Positions 1 to 8,803 are shown, numbered from the stretch's first letter. The stretch is 64,000 nt of DNA from Bacteroidales bacterium (GCA_017940465.1 JAGAYN010000036.1:54002-118001); one strand, 5' to 3'. Program-made: numbers and translations. The notes: generated from the letters alone by a model not told the origin.

Positions 1-543
1 GGCGAAGCGCACCACAGGGTGTTGGGCGGTGTCGATCTGCTCGTCGCCCTTGTCGCGGAACATCTTTATGCCGCTATAGATCAGTATCGCGCCGAACACC
101 GCCAGCAGCCAGGCAAACTTGGTGACCAGTGCACCGAGGGCGAAGATGAAGATGAACCTCAGCACAATGGCGCCGAAGATGCCCCAGAAAAGCACACGGT
201 GGTAGTACTCCTTCTGGATGCCGAAACTGACGAAAATCATGATCATCACGAAGATGTTGTCTATCGAGAGGCTCTCTTCGAGGAAGTAGCCGGCCAGGAA
301 TTCCGATGTCATCTCGCGGCGATAGGCGGCCAGATCCACCCCCGCATCGGCCGGAGGCATCATCCAGTCGCCGAAGAGGTAGACCAGCACGGCGAAGCCC
401 ATGGCCAGCCCCACCCAGATGGCCGTCCACACGGCCGCCTCTTTCACACCCACCACATGGTCCTTCTTGTGGAAGACGAAGAGGTCCAGCGCCAGCATCA
501 CCACCACAAAGACCATGAATCCAGAGAAAAACAGCAGGTTCAT
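1..543 (-). CDS. TerC family integral membrane protein (partial, C-terminus cut by window edge)
   Basis: Reading the minus strand from an ATG at 543 gives 181 codons that run off the left edge of the window. The protein has at least five hydrophobic segments and the TerC signature around residues 91-96 (SLSIDN), where an Asp-Asn pair sits at the start of a membrane helix after an acidic turn (EE at 89-90). TerC/Alx proteins are inner-membrane proteins linked to tellurite resistance and, in better studied members, to manganese export or pH-responsive metal handling. The neighbour is a divergent chromate transporter pair 53 bp away, so a shared regulatory gap is possible, but no clear -7 box was found there. 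The metal specificity cannot be read from the sequence. Confidence 0.9.
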   Translation of the reverse strand, partial: MNLLFFSGFMVFVVVMLALDLFVFHKKDHVVGVKEAAVWTAIWVGLAMGFAVLVYLFGDWMMPPADAGVDLAAYRREMTSEFLAGYFLEESLSIDNIFVMIMIFVSFGIQKEYYHRVLFWGIFGAIVLRFIFIFALGALVTKFAWLLAVFGAILIYSGIKMFRDKGDEQIDTAQHPVVRFA

Positions 544-595
544 ATACAATATATTTCTACTTTCGGTGTTATCATTTGAAGCAAGGTAACGCGCT

Positions 596-1144
596 ATGAA
601 GGCAAATTATTGTACATTGTTTGCAGTTTTTATGAAGATAGGCACCTTCACCATCGGCGGGGGCTACGCGATGATTCCGCTGATGCGCCGCGAGGTGGTG
701 GAGCGGCGCGGATGGCTGGACGAGGAGAGCTTCCTCGACGTGCTGTCGCTTTCGCAGGCCATGCCCGGGGTTTTCGCGGTGAACATGGCCACCCAGGTGG
801 GCTACCGCCTGCGGGGGGTGTGGGGAAGCGTGGCCGCGATTGCGGGCAATGTGCTGATGCCGATAGTGTTCATCCTGCTGATAGCCATGTTCTTCCAGCG
901 CTTCAGAACGTATCCTGCCGTGGAGCATATCTTCATGGGGCTGCGTCCAGCGGTGGTGGCCCTCATCGCGGCGCCGGTGGTGGGCATGGCCCGCACGGCG
1001 GGCGTCACCTGGCGCAACGCATGGCTGCCCGTGACAGCGGCGGCGGCGATATGGCTGCTGGACGTGAATCCCGTGTGGGTGGTGCTGGCCACGCTGGCCG
1101 CAGGGCTGTGTATGAAACCGCGTTGCAACACTGGAAAGCCGTGA
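596..1144 (+). CDS. Chromate transporter ChrA family, first half-protein
   Basis: This 182-residue membrane protein is one half of a short-chain CHR pair. The family signature is visible near the N-terminus (GGGYAMIPL at residues 21-29) and again at SQAMPGVFAVN (53-63), where a conserved Pro-Gly follows the first helix. Several hydrophobic helices follow. Short-chain CHR proteins work as pairs of about 180-190 residues instead of one 400-residue ChrA. They are thought to export chromate or a related anion with proton coupling across the inner membrane. The second half starts one base after this stop codon, so the two are almost certainly co-translated. The real substrate in a gut-type anaerobe is uncertain. 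Confidence 0.9.
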   Translation: MKANYCTLFAVFMKIGTFTIGGGYAMIPLMRREVVERRGWLDEESFLDVLSLSQAMPGVFAVNMATQVGYRLRGVWGSVAAIAGNVLMPIVFILLIAMFFQRFRTYPAVEHIFMGLRPAVVALIAAPVVGMARTAGVTWRNAWLPVTAAAAIWLLDVNPVWVVLATLAAGLCMKPRCNTGKP

Positions 1145-1145
1145 T

Positions 1146-1718
1146 ATGATCTACCTCGAACTGTTCTGCACCTTCCTCGTCATCGGCCTCTTCACGTTTG
1201 GAGGCGGCTATTCGATGGTGGCCTTGATACAGGATGCCGTGGTGCAGCGGCACGGCTGGATGAGCGCACAGGAGTTCACGGACATGCTGGCCTTGAGCCA
1301 GATGACACCCGGCCCCATAGGAATCAACACCGCCACCTATGCCGGCTACACGGCTGTAGCGGCCACGGGCGCGGGCGAGGCCGCCTCGGTGGCGGGAGCG
1401 CTGGTGGCATCGGTGGCGGTGGTGCTGCTGCCGGTGGCGCTACTGCTGGCGGTATGCCGGTGGATGGAACGCCACCGGGAGAACCCTCGCCTGGCCACGG
1501 CCCTGCGCCTGCTGCGTCTGACGGTGGTGGGACTGGTGGCCGCGGCGGCCCTTTCGCTGCTCACGGCCGAGAGCTTCGGCCTCCCGGGCTGGAACCGACA
1601 GTTTGTATACTCCGTGGCAATCTTCGCAGCGGTCTTTGTCGCCGCCTGGCGCTACCGGGTGAGCCCCGCACTGCTCATCGTGCTGGCCGGCGCGGCGGGC
1701 TGGATTGTATATGGGTGA
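1146..1718 (+). CDS. Chromate transporter ChrA family, second half-protein
   Basis: This is the 190-residue partner of the preceding gene. It carries the same CHR signature in the same place (FGGGYSMVALI from about residue 18, then SQMTPGPIGINTAT at 51-64), and it has about five membrane segments. The one-base gap between the genes points to translational coupling and a 1:1 complex. Together the two halves equal one long-chain ChrA by length. The final helices are rich in Ala and Val. A tandem 11-bp array begins about 20 bp after the stop codon. Anion export is the family assignment; chromate as the natural substrate is an inference. Confidence 0.9.
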   Translation: MIYLELFCTFLVIGLFTFGGGYSMVALIQDAVVQRHGWMSAQEFTDMLALSQMTPGPIGINTATYAGYTAVAATGAGEAASVAGALVASVAVVLLPVALLLAVCRWMERHRENPRLATALRLLRLTVVGLVAAAALSLLTAESFGLPGWNRQFVYSVAIFAAVFVAAWRYRVSPALLIVLAGAAGWIVYG

Positions 1719-1737
1719 AGGCCGGCTGTTTTCCGAG

Positions 1738-1814
1738 GCAACTCCGTACCAACTCCGTAGCAAGTCCATACCAACGCTATACCAAGTCTATGGATAGTCC
1801 CTGAATGGTCCGAG
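1738..1814 (+). repeat. Tandem array of seven 11-bp units (ACTCCGTA type)
   Basis: Cutting at 1738 gives seven consecutive 11-mers: GCAACTCCGTA, CCAACTCCGTA, GCAAGTCCATA, CCAACGCTATA, CCAAGTCTATG, GATAGTCCCTG and AATGGTCCGAG. The first five are clearly related and the last two are drifted. The sequence differs from the AGGTAT arrays elsewhere in this window but the 11-bp period is the same. It lies 20 bp after the chromate transporter pair and about 140 bp before the buk -7 box. No open frame or hairpin explains it. Confidence 0.75.
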
Positions 1815-1955
1815 ACAAGGCCGTGATTGCCACGACTTTGATGCGTCACGGGACGGGCAAGGGGGTGATGGAAAACGGTATGGATGCAATACGGTGATTG
1901 CCAATGTGTTGTCGATTGTTGATAAAATTGTGCACCAAATGTCGATTTTTTTTCA

Positions 1956-1963
1956 TATCTTTG
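1956..1963 (+). promoter_or_regulatory. Bacteroidota-type -7 box for buk operon
   Basis: TATCTTTG matches the TAnnTTTG consensus of the Bacteroidota primary sigma factor and lies 49 bp before the buk start codon. A matching -33 TTTG at the usual 19-21 bp distance is not clear. The rest of the gap 1815-1955 shows nothing else I can name. Confidence 0.65.
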
Positions 1964-2011
1964 CACTCTGTTAAGCGAATGAAATTAATACAATAATACA
2001 TAAAACAAAAG

Positions 2012-3103
2012 ATGAGTAACAAGAAGTACACGCTGGTCATCAACCCTGGTGCCACATCGACGAAAGCCGCCATTTACGAGGGCGAAACCGAAGTATTCAC
2101 CGAGAACCTGTCGCACCCGATAGAGGAGATACAAAAGTTCCACGAAGTGGCCGACCAGTTTGACTACCGCAAGGGCGCCATTCTGGACATGGTGAAGCGC
2201 CACGGTGTGGGTACAGACGAGATTGCCGTGGTCATGGGCCGCGGCGGCCTGACGCGCCCCTGCGAGAGCGGTTGCTACCGAGTGAACGACCTGATGAAGG
2301 AGGAGTGCCACGCCGGCATCCAGGGCAAGCACGCCTGCAACCTCGGCGCCCTTATCAGCGATGCCATAGCCCGCGAGATCGGCCTCGACGCCGCCTATAT
2401 CGCCGACCCCGGCATCGTGGACGAGCGCCCCGAGTTCGCCAAGATCAGCGGACACCCTGTCTTCGACCTCGACCCTGAGCGCGAGGGTGTTATCTGGCAC
2501 TGCCTCAACCAGAAGATGACCGCCAAGCTCTACGCCCGCGAGCAGGGCAAGCGCTATGAGGACCTCAACCTCATCATCGCCCACATGGGCGGCGGCGTCA
2601 GCGTGGGTGTCCACAACCACGGCCGCGTGGTTGAAGTGAACCGCGCCCTTTGCGGCCTCGGCGCTTTCTCCCCCACCCGCTGCGGAAGCATCAATGCCTC
2701 CAAGCTCATCGAGGTGGCCACCAGCGGCAAGTACACCGAAGCCCAGCTCAAGAAGATGGTCACGGCCGAAGGCGGCTTCGTGGCCTACCTCGGCACCAAC
2801 GACGCCTACGAGGTGGAGAAACGCGCCCTCGCCGGCGACGCCAAGTGCCAGCTCCTGGTCGATGCCTTCACCTACCAGGTGGCCATGGAGATCAGCCGCC
2901 TGGCCGCCGTCGTGAACGGCAAGGTGGACGCCATACTCCTCACCGGCGGCATCGCCTACAGCAAGCCCTGGATGGCCATGATCGAAGAGCGCATCTCCTG
3001 GATCGCCCCCGTGAAGATCTACAAGGGAGAGAACGAGATGCTCGCCCTCGCCATCTGCGGCAAGGAAGTGCTCGACGGCGTACAAGTGAAGGAATACAAA
3101 TAA
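2012..3103 (+). CDS. buk: Butyrate kinase
   Basis: This 363-residue protein belongs to the acetate/butyrate kinase group of the ASKHA fold. The N-terminal phosphate loop reads NPGATSTK (residues 11-18), followed by an AHMGGGVSVGVH segment near residue 190 and a GGIAYS segment near residue 310, as in butyrate kinases. It catalyses butyryl phosphate + ADP to butyrate + ATP, or works on branched-chain acyl phosphates. The usual partner, phosphate butyryltransferase (ptb), is not next to it here; the upstream neighbour is a transporter pair and the downstream gene an FKBP lipoprotein. Substrate preference between butyrate and isobutyrate cannot be judged from sequence alone. Confidence 0.95.
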   Translation: MSNKKYTLVINPGATSTKAAIYEGETEVFTENLSHPIEEIQKFHEVADQFDYRKGAILDMVKRHGVGTDEIAVVMGRGGLTRPCESGCYRVNDLMKEECHAGIQGKHACNLGALISDAIAREIGLDAAYIADPGIVDERPEFAKISGHPVFDLDPEREGVIWHCLNQKMTAKLYAREQGKRYEDLNLIIAHMGGGVSVGVHNHGRVVEVNRALCGLGAFSPTRCGSINASKLIEVATSGKYTEAQLKKMVTAEGGFVAYLGTNDAYEVEKRALAGDAKCQLLVDAFTYQVAMEISRLAAVVNGKVDAILLTGGIAYSKPWMAMIEERISWIAPVKIYKGENEMLALAICGKEVLDGVQVKEYK

Positions 3104-3144
3104 AAAAGCGGCACCCCGCAACACAAAGTCCAGAACATCACACC

Positions 3145-3912
3145 ATGAAAAAGACAACAATGCTGCTGGCGGCCTGTGCCATGCTGGCCACCGCCTGCGC
3201 CCAGCAGCAGGAAGTGAAAATCAAGAAGGGCAAAGCCACCATGAGCGAGGCCCACTACAACGAGCTCCGCGCCAAGGCCGAAGCCTACGACCGCATGGTG
3301 TCGGCGCCGGTGTCGTTCAACGACTCGGCCTCCTACGCCATCGGACGCGACATCTTCAAGCAGTGGGACGCCCAGCAGCTGGGCATCGACGGCCGCATGG
3401 CCGGCCTGGCCATGATGGAGTGCGCCACGGGCCAGAGCCGCCTCGACGACCAGACCGCCGACCCGCTCCTGCGCCGCTTCCAGACGGAATTCGAGCTCCG
3501 TCAGAACCCTGCCGCCAAGGAAAACATCGAGAAAGGCGAGAAATACATGAAGGACATCGCCCGCAGCAAGAGCACCTTCTCCACCCCCAGCGGCCTCAAG
3601 TACCGCATCCTCAAGGAGGGCAACGGCAAGCGGCCCAAGGCCACCGACCGCGTCAAGGTGCACTACACCGGCAAGCTCATCGACGGCAAGGTGTTCGACA
3701 GCAGCGTCCAGCGCGGCACCCCCATCACCTTCCCCCTCAATCAGGTCATTGCCGGCTGGACCGAAGGGCTGCAGCTGATGGACGAAGGGTCGAAGTACAC
3801 CCTCTACGTCCCTTACAACCTCGGCTACGGCACCCGCGACATGGGCGACATCCCCGCCGGATCCACCCTCATCTTCGAGGTGGAACTGCTGGAAATCAAT
3901 CCCAAGGAATAG
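3145..3912 (+). CDS. FKBP-type peptidyl-prolyl isomerase lipoprotein
   Basis: The 255-residue product starts with a lipoprotein signal (MKK, hydrophobic core, lipobox LATAC with Cys18), so it is probably anchored in the envelope. An N-terminal helical FKBP_N-like region (about 30-140) precedes a C-terminal FKBP domain. That domain has the usual strand motif VHYTGKLIDGKVFDSS and the active-site elements GWTEGL and IPAGSTLIFEVELL. It should speed up prolyl isomerization in envelope proteins, as Mip-type proteins do. It lies 41 bp after buk, and its stop codon overlaps the GTG start of aroC by one base, so these genes are probably one transcript. The start was chosen for the signal peptide. Confidence 0.92.
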   Translation: MKKTTMLLAACAMLATACAQQQEVKIKKGKATMSEAHYNELRAKAEAYDRMVSAPVSFNDSASYAIGRDIFKQWDAQQLGIDGRMAGLAMMECATGQSRLDDQTADPLLRRFQTEFELRQNPAAKENIEKGEKYMKDIARSKSTFSTPSGLKYRILKEGNGKRPKATDRVKVHYTGKLIDGKVFDSSVQRGTPITFPLNQVIAGWTEGLQLMDEGSKYTLYVPYNLGYGTRDMGDIPAGSTLIFEVELLEINPKE

Positions 3913-4820
3913 TGAACAGCTACGGCACACGCTACAGAGTGACCACCTACGGCGAGTCCCACGGACTCGCCGTAGGTGCCATTATAGACGGCTGCCCGGC
4001 AGGCCACCGGGTGGACTTCGAGGCCATCGGACGCGACCTGGAACGTCGCCGCCACGGCGCCCCACGCCAGGAAGAGGACCGCATCGAGTGGCTCTCCGGC
4101 CTGCTCGACGGCGTCACCCTCGGCACTCCCATCGCCTTTGCCATACGCAACCGCGACGCCCGCAGCGACGACTATGAGAACCTGCGAAACGCCTTCCGCC
4201 CGGGCCACGCCGACTACACCTACCACCGCAAGTACGGCCTCCACGACCACCGCGGCGGCGGTCGCGCCTCGGCACGCGAGACCACCGCACGTGTGGTGGC
4301 CGGAGCCTTGGCCAAGCAGCTGCTCCACCCCGTGGACATCCGCGCCGAAGTGGACCACCTCGGCCCCGAACGCCCGGACGACACCCGCGGCGGCACCGTC
4401 GCCTGCCGCGTCCTCGGCCTGCCTTCGGGCACCGGCGAGCCGCTCTTCGCCAAGCTCAGCGCCTCGCTCGCCGCCGCCATGATGAGCATCCCCTCGGCCA
4501 TAGGCTTCGAGATGGGCGCAGGATTCGCCGCCGCCGACATGGCCGGAAGCGAATTTATCGACCGCTGGAACCCTGACGGCACTACGCAGACCAACCACTG
4601 CGGCGGCATCCAGGGCGGCATCAGCAACGGCATGCCCATCGAATTTCGCGTGGCTTTTCACCCCGTGGTGTCGCTCCCCTCGCCCGTCGAATGCCTCACT
4701 GCGGACGGACACCTGCACACCCTCTCCCTCGGCGGCCGCCACGACCGCTGCCAGGTGCTGCGCACTCCCGTCATCGTGGAGGCCATGACAGCCATCACCC
4801 TCGCCAACTTCAAACTGTAA
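3912..4820 (+). CDS. aroC: Chorismate synthase, unusually short
   Basis: The product makes chorismate from 5-enolpyruvylshikimate 3-phosphate with reduced FMN. The family signatures are present: GESHG near residue 14, RPGHADYTY near 98, RGGGRASARET near 115, HCGGIQGGISNG near 235 and GGRHDRC near 277. The best start is a GTG at 3912 that overlaps the upstream stop by one base; AAGGA lies a few bases before it and no ATG fits. At 302 residues it is about 50 shorter than typical AroC. Two spans are reduced: the RRxPGQS loop becomes RRRHGAPRQ, and the central segment that usually holds a CPDP-type motif is replaced by a short linker (about residues 142-158). Catalytic His and Asp positions are retained, so I expect activity. 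Confidence 0.9.
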   Translation: MNSYGTRYRVTTYGESHGLAVGAIIDGCPAGHRVDFEAIGRDLERRRHGAPRQEEDRIEWLSGLLDGVTLGTPIAFAIRNRDARSDDYENLRNAFRPGHADYTYHRKYGLHDHRGGGRASARETTARVVAGALAKQLLHPVDIRAEVDHLGPERPDDTRGGTVACRVLGLPSGTGEPLFAKLSASLAAAMMSIPSAIGFEMGAGFAAADMAGSEFIDRWNPDGTTQTNHCGGIQGGISNGMPIEFRVAFHPVVSLPSPVECLTADGHLHTLSLGGRHDRCQVLRTPVIVEAMTAITLANFKL

Positions 4821-4824
4821 AAAC

Positions 4825-5577
4825 ATGAAAAACAGCATTATTGCACTGCTGGCCGCACTGGTCCTCGCCGGCTGCCACCACGATTCCTTCACCATCAGCG
4901 GCACCCTCGAAGGCGGCGCCGGACACACCCTCTGGCTCGAGGAACTCGGCCCCGAAGGCCCCATCTTCATCGACTCCATACCCCTCGACCGCAAAGGCCA
5001 CTTCAAGTACACCTGCTCCATGCCCTATCGCAGCCTCTACAACCTGCACACCACCGAGGACAACTACCTCGTGGCCCTGCCCGACTACGGCGAGAAACTG
5101 CAGGTGAAAGGCCGTTGGGAGAACCTCTCGCTCAGCTACACCATAAGCGGCTCGCGCGAAAGCCAGCTCCTGTGGCAGCTGCAGCAGTACACCAACGACG
5201 GCTCCAGGATACTCCGCGCACTGGTCGACTCCCTCACCCACAACGACGCCCTCCTGGCCGGAGGCGTCATCGACGAGTGGCAGGCCGACGAACGCAAGGA
5301 GGCTCTCGACTCCATCTACCGCGAAGCCGCCCTGGAGCAGCAGGAATACGTTTGCCGCTTCATCGAGGAGAACCGCGGATCGCTGGCATGCCTCATCGCC
5401 CTCTACAAGCCCTTCAACAACCGCCCCCTCATCGATCCGCGCGACCCAGGCAGCATCTCCTACTACGACCTCACGCTCGAAGGCCTGCAGAACGAGATGC
5501 CGGACAACCCCCACACCCTGCACTTCAAGAACACCACCGAGCACCTCCGCAGCGCCCTCGCCCGCCAGCAAGAGTAG
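4825..5577 (+). CDS. DUF4369-like lipoprotein
   Basis: The 250-residue protein has a lipoprotein signal with lipobox LAGC (Cys17). Residues 20-110 form the beta-rich pattern typical of DUF4369 (FTISGTLEGGAG, then a strand with DSIPLDRKGHFKY), which in Bacteroidota usually precedes a TlpA-like thioredoxin domain. Here no CxxC motif or thioredoxin fold follows. The C-terminal half is helical and rich in charged residues. It follows aroC by four bases, so it is probably the last gene of the buk operon. A role in the envelope is likely, but no reaction can be assigned. Confidence 0.8.
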   Translation: MKNSIIALLAALVLAGCHHDSFTISGTLEGGAGHTLWLEELGPEGPIFIDSIPLDRKGHFKYTCSMPYRSLYNLHTTEDNYLVALPDYGEKLQVKGRWENLSLSYTISGSRESQLLWQLQQYTNDGSRILRALVDSLTHNDALLAGGVIDEWQADERKEALDSIYREAALEQQEYVCRFIEENRGSLACLIALYKPFNNRPLIDPRDPGSISYYDLTLEGLQNEMPDNPHTLHFKNTTEHLRSALARQQE

Positions 5578-5675
5578 CCGCCTCGGCTCAAGCCATGCAG
5601 AAAAATATGTTTTTGCACACACCGTAAGATTCCGGCAGTGTGAATTGTCTATTGCATAACCAATCACAAAAAGCC

Positions 5676-5867
5676 ATGAAACGAGCACCTGCTTCGATGC
5701 CGGCCTGCGCTACTATATGAATGCGGACTCCTGCATCAGTCTCAACCTCGGCTTCGGCATAGGCATCCCGCCCAAGACGAAGCAGTTGAACATGGCCGAG
5801 GCCCTGGTGTGGCACGACAAGCCGCTGGAACTGGCCCGCTTCGAGTGTGTCACCACACCGAAACAAC
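5676..5867 (+). pseudogene. Deletion remnant of a secreted or outer-membrane protein gene
   Basis: A possible start (ATGAAACGA at 5676) is followed after eight bases by a stretch in another frame. That stretch encodes a beta-strand-like end: FDAGLRYYMNADSCISLNLG, then FGIGIP and a lysine-rich turn. The 5676 frame stops after 14 codons at 5718, while the beta-rich frame has no start of its own before it. This looks like a gene whose middle was deleted out of frame, leaving its first codons and its C-terminus. The codon choice in the second part is like real genes here. A T-rich box with TTTTTGC near 5608 could be its old promoter. Confidence is limited because the fragment is short. Confidence 0.45.
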
Positions 5868-5899
5868 AAACGGGTGCCGCCATAGCGACACCCGTTTTT
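5868..5899. terminator. Hairpin terminator between convergent genes
   Basis: AAACGGGTG (5868-5876) pairs with CACCCGTTT (5889-5897) around a 12-base loop, with a T-run to 5899. On the other strand the stem is followed by TTTGTTGTTT, so it may serve both the buk side and the gcvP side. It lies 15 bp from the gcvP stop codon. Confidence 0.75.
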
Positions 5900-5913
5900 C
5901 TACGTAGCCATCA

Positions 5914-8763
5914 CTACTCTGCCCAGACGGCCTGCAGGTTGCGGTCGCCATAGGCATCGTCGATCTTGCTGATGGTGGGCCAGTACTTCTCCACGTGGGG
6001 CAGCGGGAAGGCTGCCTTCTGGCGGCTGTAGGGAAGCGTCCACTCGTCGGCACAGAGCACCTGCATGGTGTGCGGGGCGTTGCAGATGGGGTTGCACTTC
6101 TCGTCGCTCTTGCCGGTCATGATGTCCTCAATCTCGGCACGGATGGCGATCATGGCGTCGCAGAAGCGATCCAGCTCGGAGAGGGGCTCGCTCTCGGTAG
6201 GCTCCACCATGAGGGTGTTGTGGACAGGGAAGGCCACGGTGGGGGCATGGAAGCCATAGTCCATGAGGCGCTTGGCCACGTCGCCCACGCTCACCTTGAG
6301 GCTGAACTGGCTGAAATCCACTATCATCTCGTGGCCACACATGCCATTCTTGCCGGTATAGAGAATCTTGTAGTGCTTCTCCAAACGGGCGCGGAGGTAG
6401 TTGGCGTTGAGAATGGCATGCTTGGTGGCCTCGGTCAGGCCGTCGCCGCCGAGCATGAGGAGGTAGCCGTAGGTGATGGGCAGGAGGTAGGCGCTGCCAT
6501 AAGGGGCGGCAGCCATGGTGTTGCCCTTGCTGCCACCGACACTGACCACAGGGTGCGAAGGCAGGTAGTCCACCAGTTTCTCACTGACGCAGATCGGTCC
6601 CACGCCGGGGCCGCCACCGCCATGGGGCATGGCGAAGGTCTTGTGCAGGTTGAGGTGGCACACATCGGCGCCCATGTGGCCGGGGCTGGTGAGGCCCACC
6701 TGGGCGTTCATGTTGGCACCGTCCATGTAGACCAAAGCACCTGCATCGTGGATAATCTTGATGATGTCGAGCACACCCTCCTCGAAAGCGCCATGCGTCG
6801 AGGGGTAGGTAATCATGAGGCAGGAGAGGGTGTCGCGGTACTGCTCGGCCTTGGCACGGAGGTCGTCGATGTCCACGTCGCCGCGGTCGTTGCACTTCAC
6901 CACCACCACCACCATGCCAGCCTTGGCGGCCGAGGCGGGGTTGGTGCCGTGGGCCGAGGCGGGAATGAGGCATACGTTGCGCTGGCCCTGGCCGTTGGCG
7001 ATGTGGTAGTTGCGGATGACGGTGAGGCCGCTGTACTCGCCATAGGCTCCGGAGTTGGGCTGCAGCGAGCAGCCGGCGAAGCCCGTGATGACGGAGAGGC
7101 GGCGCTCGATGTCGTGAATCATCTCGGTGTAGCCCTCGGTCTGGTCGGCGGGCACAAAGGGATGCATGCTGGCGAACTGGCTCCACGAGAGGGGCATCAT
7201 CTCGGCGGCGGCGTTGAGTTTCATGGTGCAGGAGCCAAGCGGTATCATAGCGCGGTTGAGCGAGAGGTCCTTCTCCTCGAGACGCTTGATATAACGCATC
7301 ATGGAGGTTTCGTCGTGATAGCTGTTGAAGACCCTTTGGGTGAGGTACTTGGAACTGCGCTTGAGGTCGGCAGGAAGCAGATCTATCGCGTTCTGGCAGC
7401 AGTTGCCGCCGCACTGGATGGGCTGTGCGGCCTTGCCGGCTGCCTCGGCCAACACAGCCACGATGGCCTCGAGGTCGGCCCGCGACGTAGTCTCGTCGAT
7501 GGAGATTCCGATGCACTCGGGGCAGATGTAGCGGAAATTAATCTGATGCTTCTCTGCCACTTGGCAGACCTGCTCGGTCGGAACCGGGCACTGGAGGGCC
7601 AGGGTGTCGAAGAAAGCGCGGTTGTGCTGCTTGTAGCCGTACTGCTCCAGTTCAGAAGCCAACTTGTGGGCCATGCCCATGATATTGACTGCGATGCGGC
7701 AGATACCCTCCGGGCCATGCCATACGGCGTAGAAGCCGCTCATGTTGGCCACCAGCGCCGAGGCGGTGCAGATGTTGGAGGTGGCTTTGTCGCGCTTGAT
7801 GTGTTGCTCACGCATGCCGAGGGCCATGCGGAGGGCGGGGTTGCCCTTGGCGTCGATGCTCCAGCCGATGATGCGGCCGGGGAAAGCACGCTTGAAGGCA
7901 TCGGTGAAGGCGAAGAAGCCTGCGGCGGGACCGCCGAAGCCCATCGGGATGCCGAAGCGCTGGGCAGAACCGAAGGCGCAGTCGGCTCCCATCTCGCCAG
8001 GGCTCTTCATCACGGCCAAGGCCATGAGGTCCGTCGCCATGCCGACGAAGATACCCTTCTCATGGCATCGGGTCACAAAAGCCGACCAGTCCAGAGCCTC
8101 GCCGAACTGGTTGGGGTACTGCACGAAGGCGGCGAAGTAGCTGCCGTCGAGCTCGGTGCGCTCGGCCTTGCCCGTGACCACCTCGATGCCGCGCGGAGCA
8201 GCGTTGGTCTGCATGACGGCCAGCGTTTGGGGCAGGATGCCCTCATCGACAAACACCTTGCAGACTCCGTTTTTGACGGCATCGCGCGAGCGGCTGTTAA
8301 AGAACATGATCATGGCCTCGCCAGCAGCCGTGGCCTCGTCGAGAAGGCTGGCGTTGGAAAGCGGCAGACCAGTCATGTCGGCCACCATGGTCTGATAATT
8401 CATCAAAGCCTCGAGTCGGCCCTGTGAAATCTCGGTCTGGTAGGGCGTGTAGCTGGTGTACCAACCGGGGTTCTCGAACACATTGCGCATGATGACGGCA
8501 GGGGTGATGGTGCCGTAGTAGCCCATGCCGATATAGGTCTTGTAGAGACGGTTCTTCTTGGCCAGCGAACGGCACCGGCCCAGGAACTCATACTCGTTGA
8601 TGCCATCCTCGAGCGGCAGGGGTTTCCCTGTGCGGATAGCGGAAGGGACGGTCTTGTCGATGAGCTCGTCCATCGTGCTGACACCGATGGTCTGCAGCAT
8701 TTTCTTCACATCGGCCTCGTTGGAGACGCCGTTGTGACGGGGGGTAAAATTGTTGGTTATCAT
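5914..8763 (-). CDS. gcvP: Glycine dehydrogenase (decarboxylating), P-protein
   Basis: The 949-residue protein is the full-length single-chain P-protein of the glycine cleavage system, a PLP enzyme that decarboxylates glycine and passes the aminomethyl group to the H-protein lipoyl arm. The two halves of the family are both present. The PLP lysine lies near residue 707 in NLHKTFAMPHGGG, followed by GPGVGP. The N-terminal half has the YTPYQ.EISQGRLE segment near residue 130. The T, H and L proteins are not in this window. The ATG at 8763 fits the alignment start. It lies 40 bp after the LRR gene on the same strand. Confidence 0.97.
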   Translation of the reverse strand: MITNNFTPRHNGVSNEADVKKMLQTIGVSTMDELIDKTVPSAIRTGKPLPLEDGINEYEFLGRCRSLAKKNRLYKTYIGMGYYGTITPAVIMRNVFENPGWYTSYTPYQTEISQGRLEALMNYQTMVADMTGLPLSNASLLDEATAAGEAMIMFFNSRSRDAVKNGVCKVFVDEGILPQTLAVMQTNAAPRGIEVVTGKAERTELDGSYFAAFVQYPNQFGEALDWSAFVTRCHEKGIFVGMATDLMALAVMKSPGEMGADCAFGSAQRFGIPMGFGGPAAGFFAFTDAFKRAFPGRIIGWSIDAKGNPALRMALGMREQHIKRDKATSNICTASALVANMSGFYAVWHGPEGICRIAVNIMGMAHKLASELEQYGYKQHNRAFFDTLALQCPVPTEQVCQVAEKHQINFRYICPECIGISIDETTSRADLEAIVAVLAEAAGKAAQPIQCGGNCCQNAIDLLPADLKRSSKYLTQRVFNSYHDETSMMRYIKRLEEKDLSLNRAMIPLGSCTMKLNAAAEMMPLSWSQFASMHPFVPADQTEGYTEMIHDIERRLSVITGFAGCSLQPNSGAYGEYSGLTVIRNYHIANGQGQRNVCLIPASAHGTNPASAAKAGMVVVVVKCNDRGDVDIDDLRAKAEQYRDTLSCLMITYPSTHGAFEEGVLDIIKIIHDAGALVYMDGANMNAQVGLTSPGHMGADVCHLNLHKTFAMPHGGGGPGVGPICVSEKLVDYLPSHPVVSVGGSKGNTMAAAPYGSAYLLPITYGYLLMLGGDGLTEATKHAILNANYLRARLEKHYKILYTGKNGMCGHEMIVDFSQFSLKVSVGDVAKRLMDYGFHAPTVAFPVHNTLMVEPTESEPLSELDRFCDAMIAIRAEIEDIMTGKSDEKCNPICNAPHTMQVLCADEWTLPYSRQKAAFPLPHVEKYWPTISKIDDAYGDRNLQAVWAE

Positions 8764-8803
8764 GATGAATGATGTATTTTTTTAAGACTATAGAAACAAC
8801 ATG

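Noticed and set aside
5995-8427. Plus-strand open frame of about 810 codons opposite gcvP
   Set aside because: Antisense shadow of a well conserved enzyme gene; no recognisable motif.
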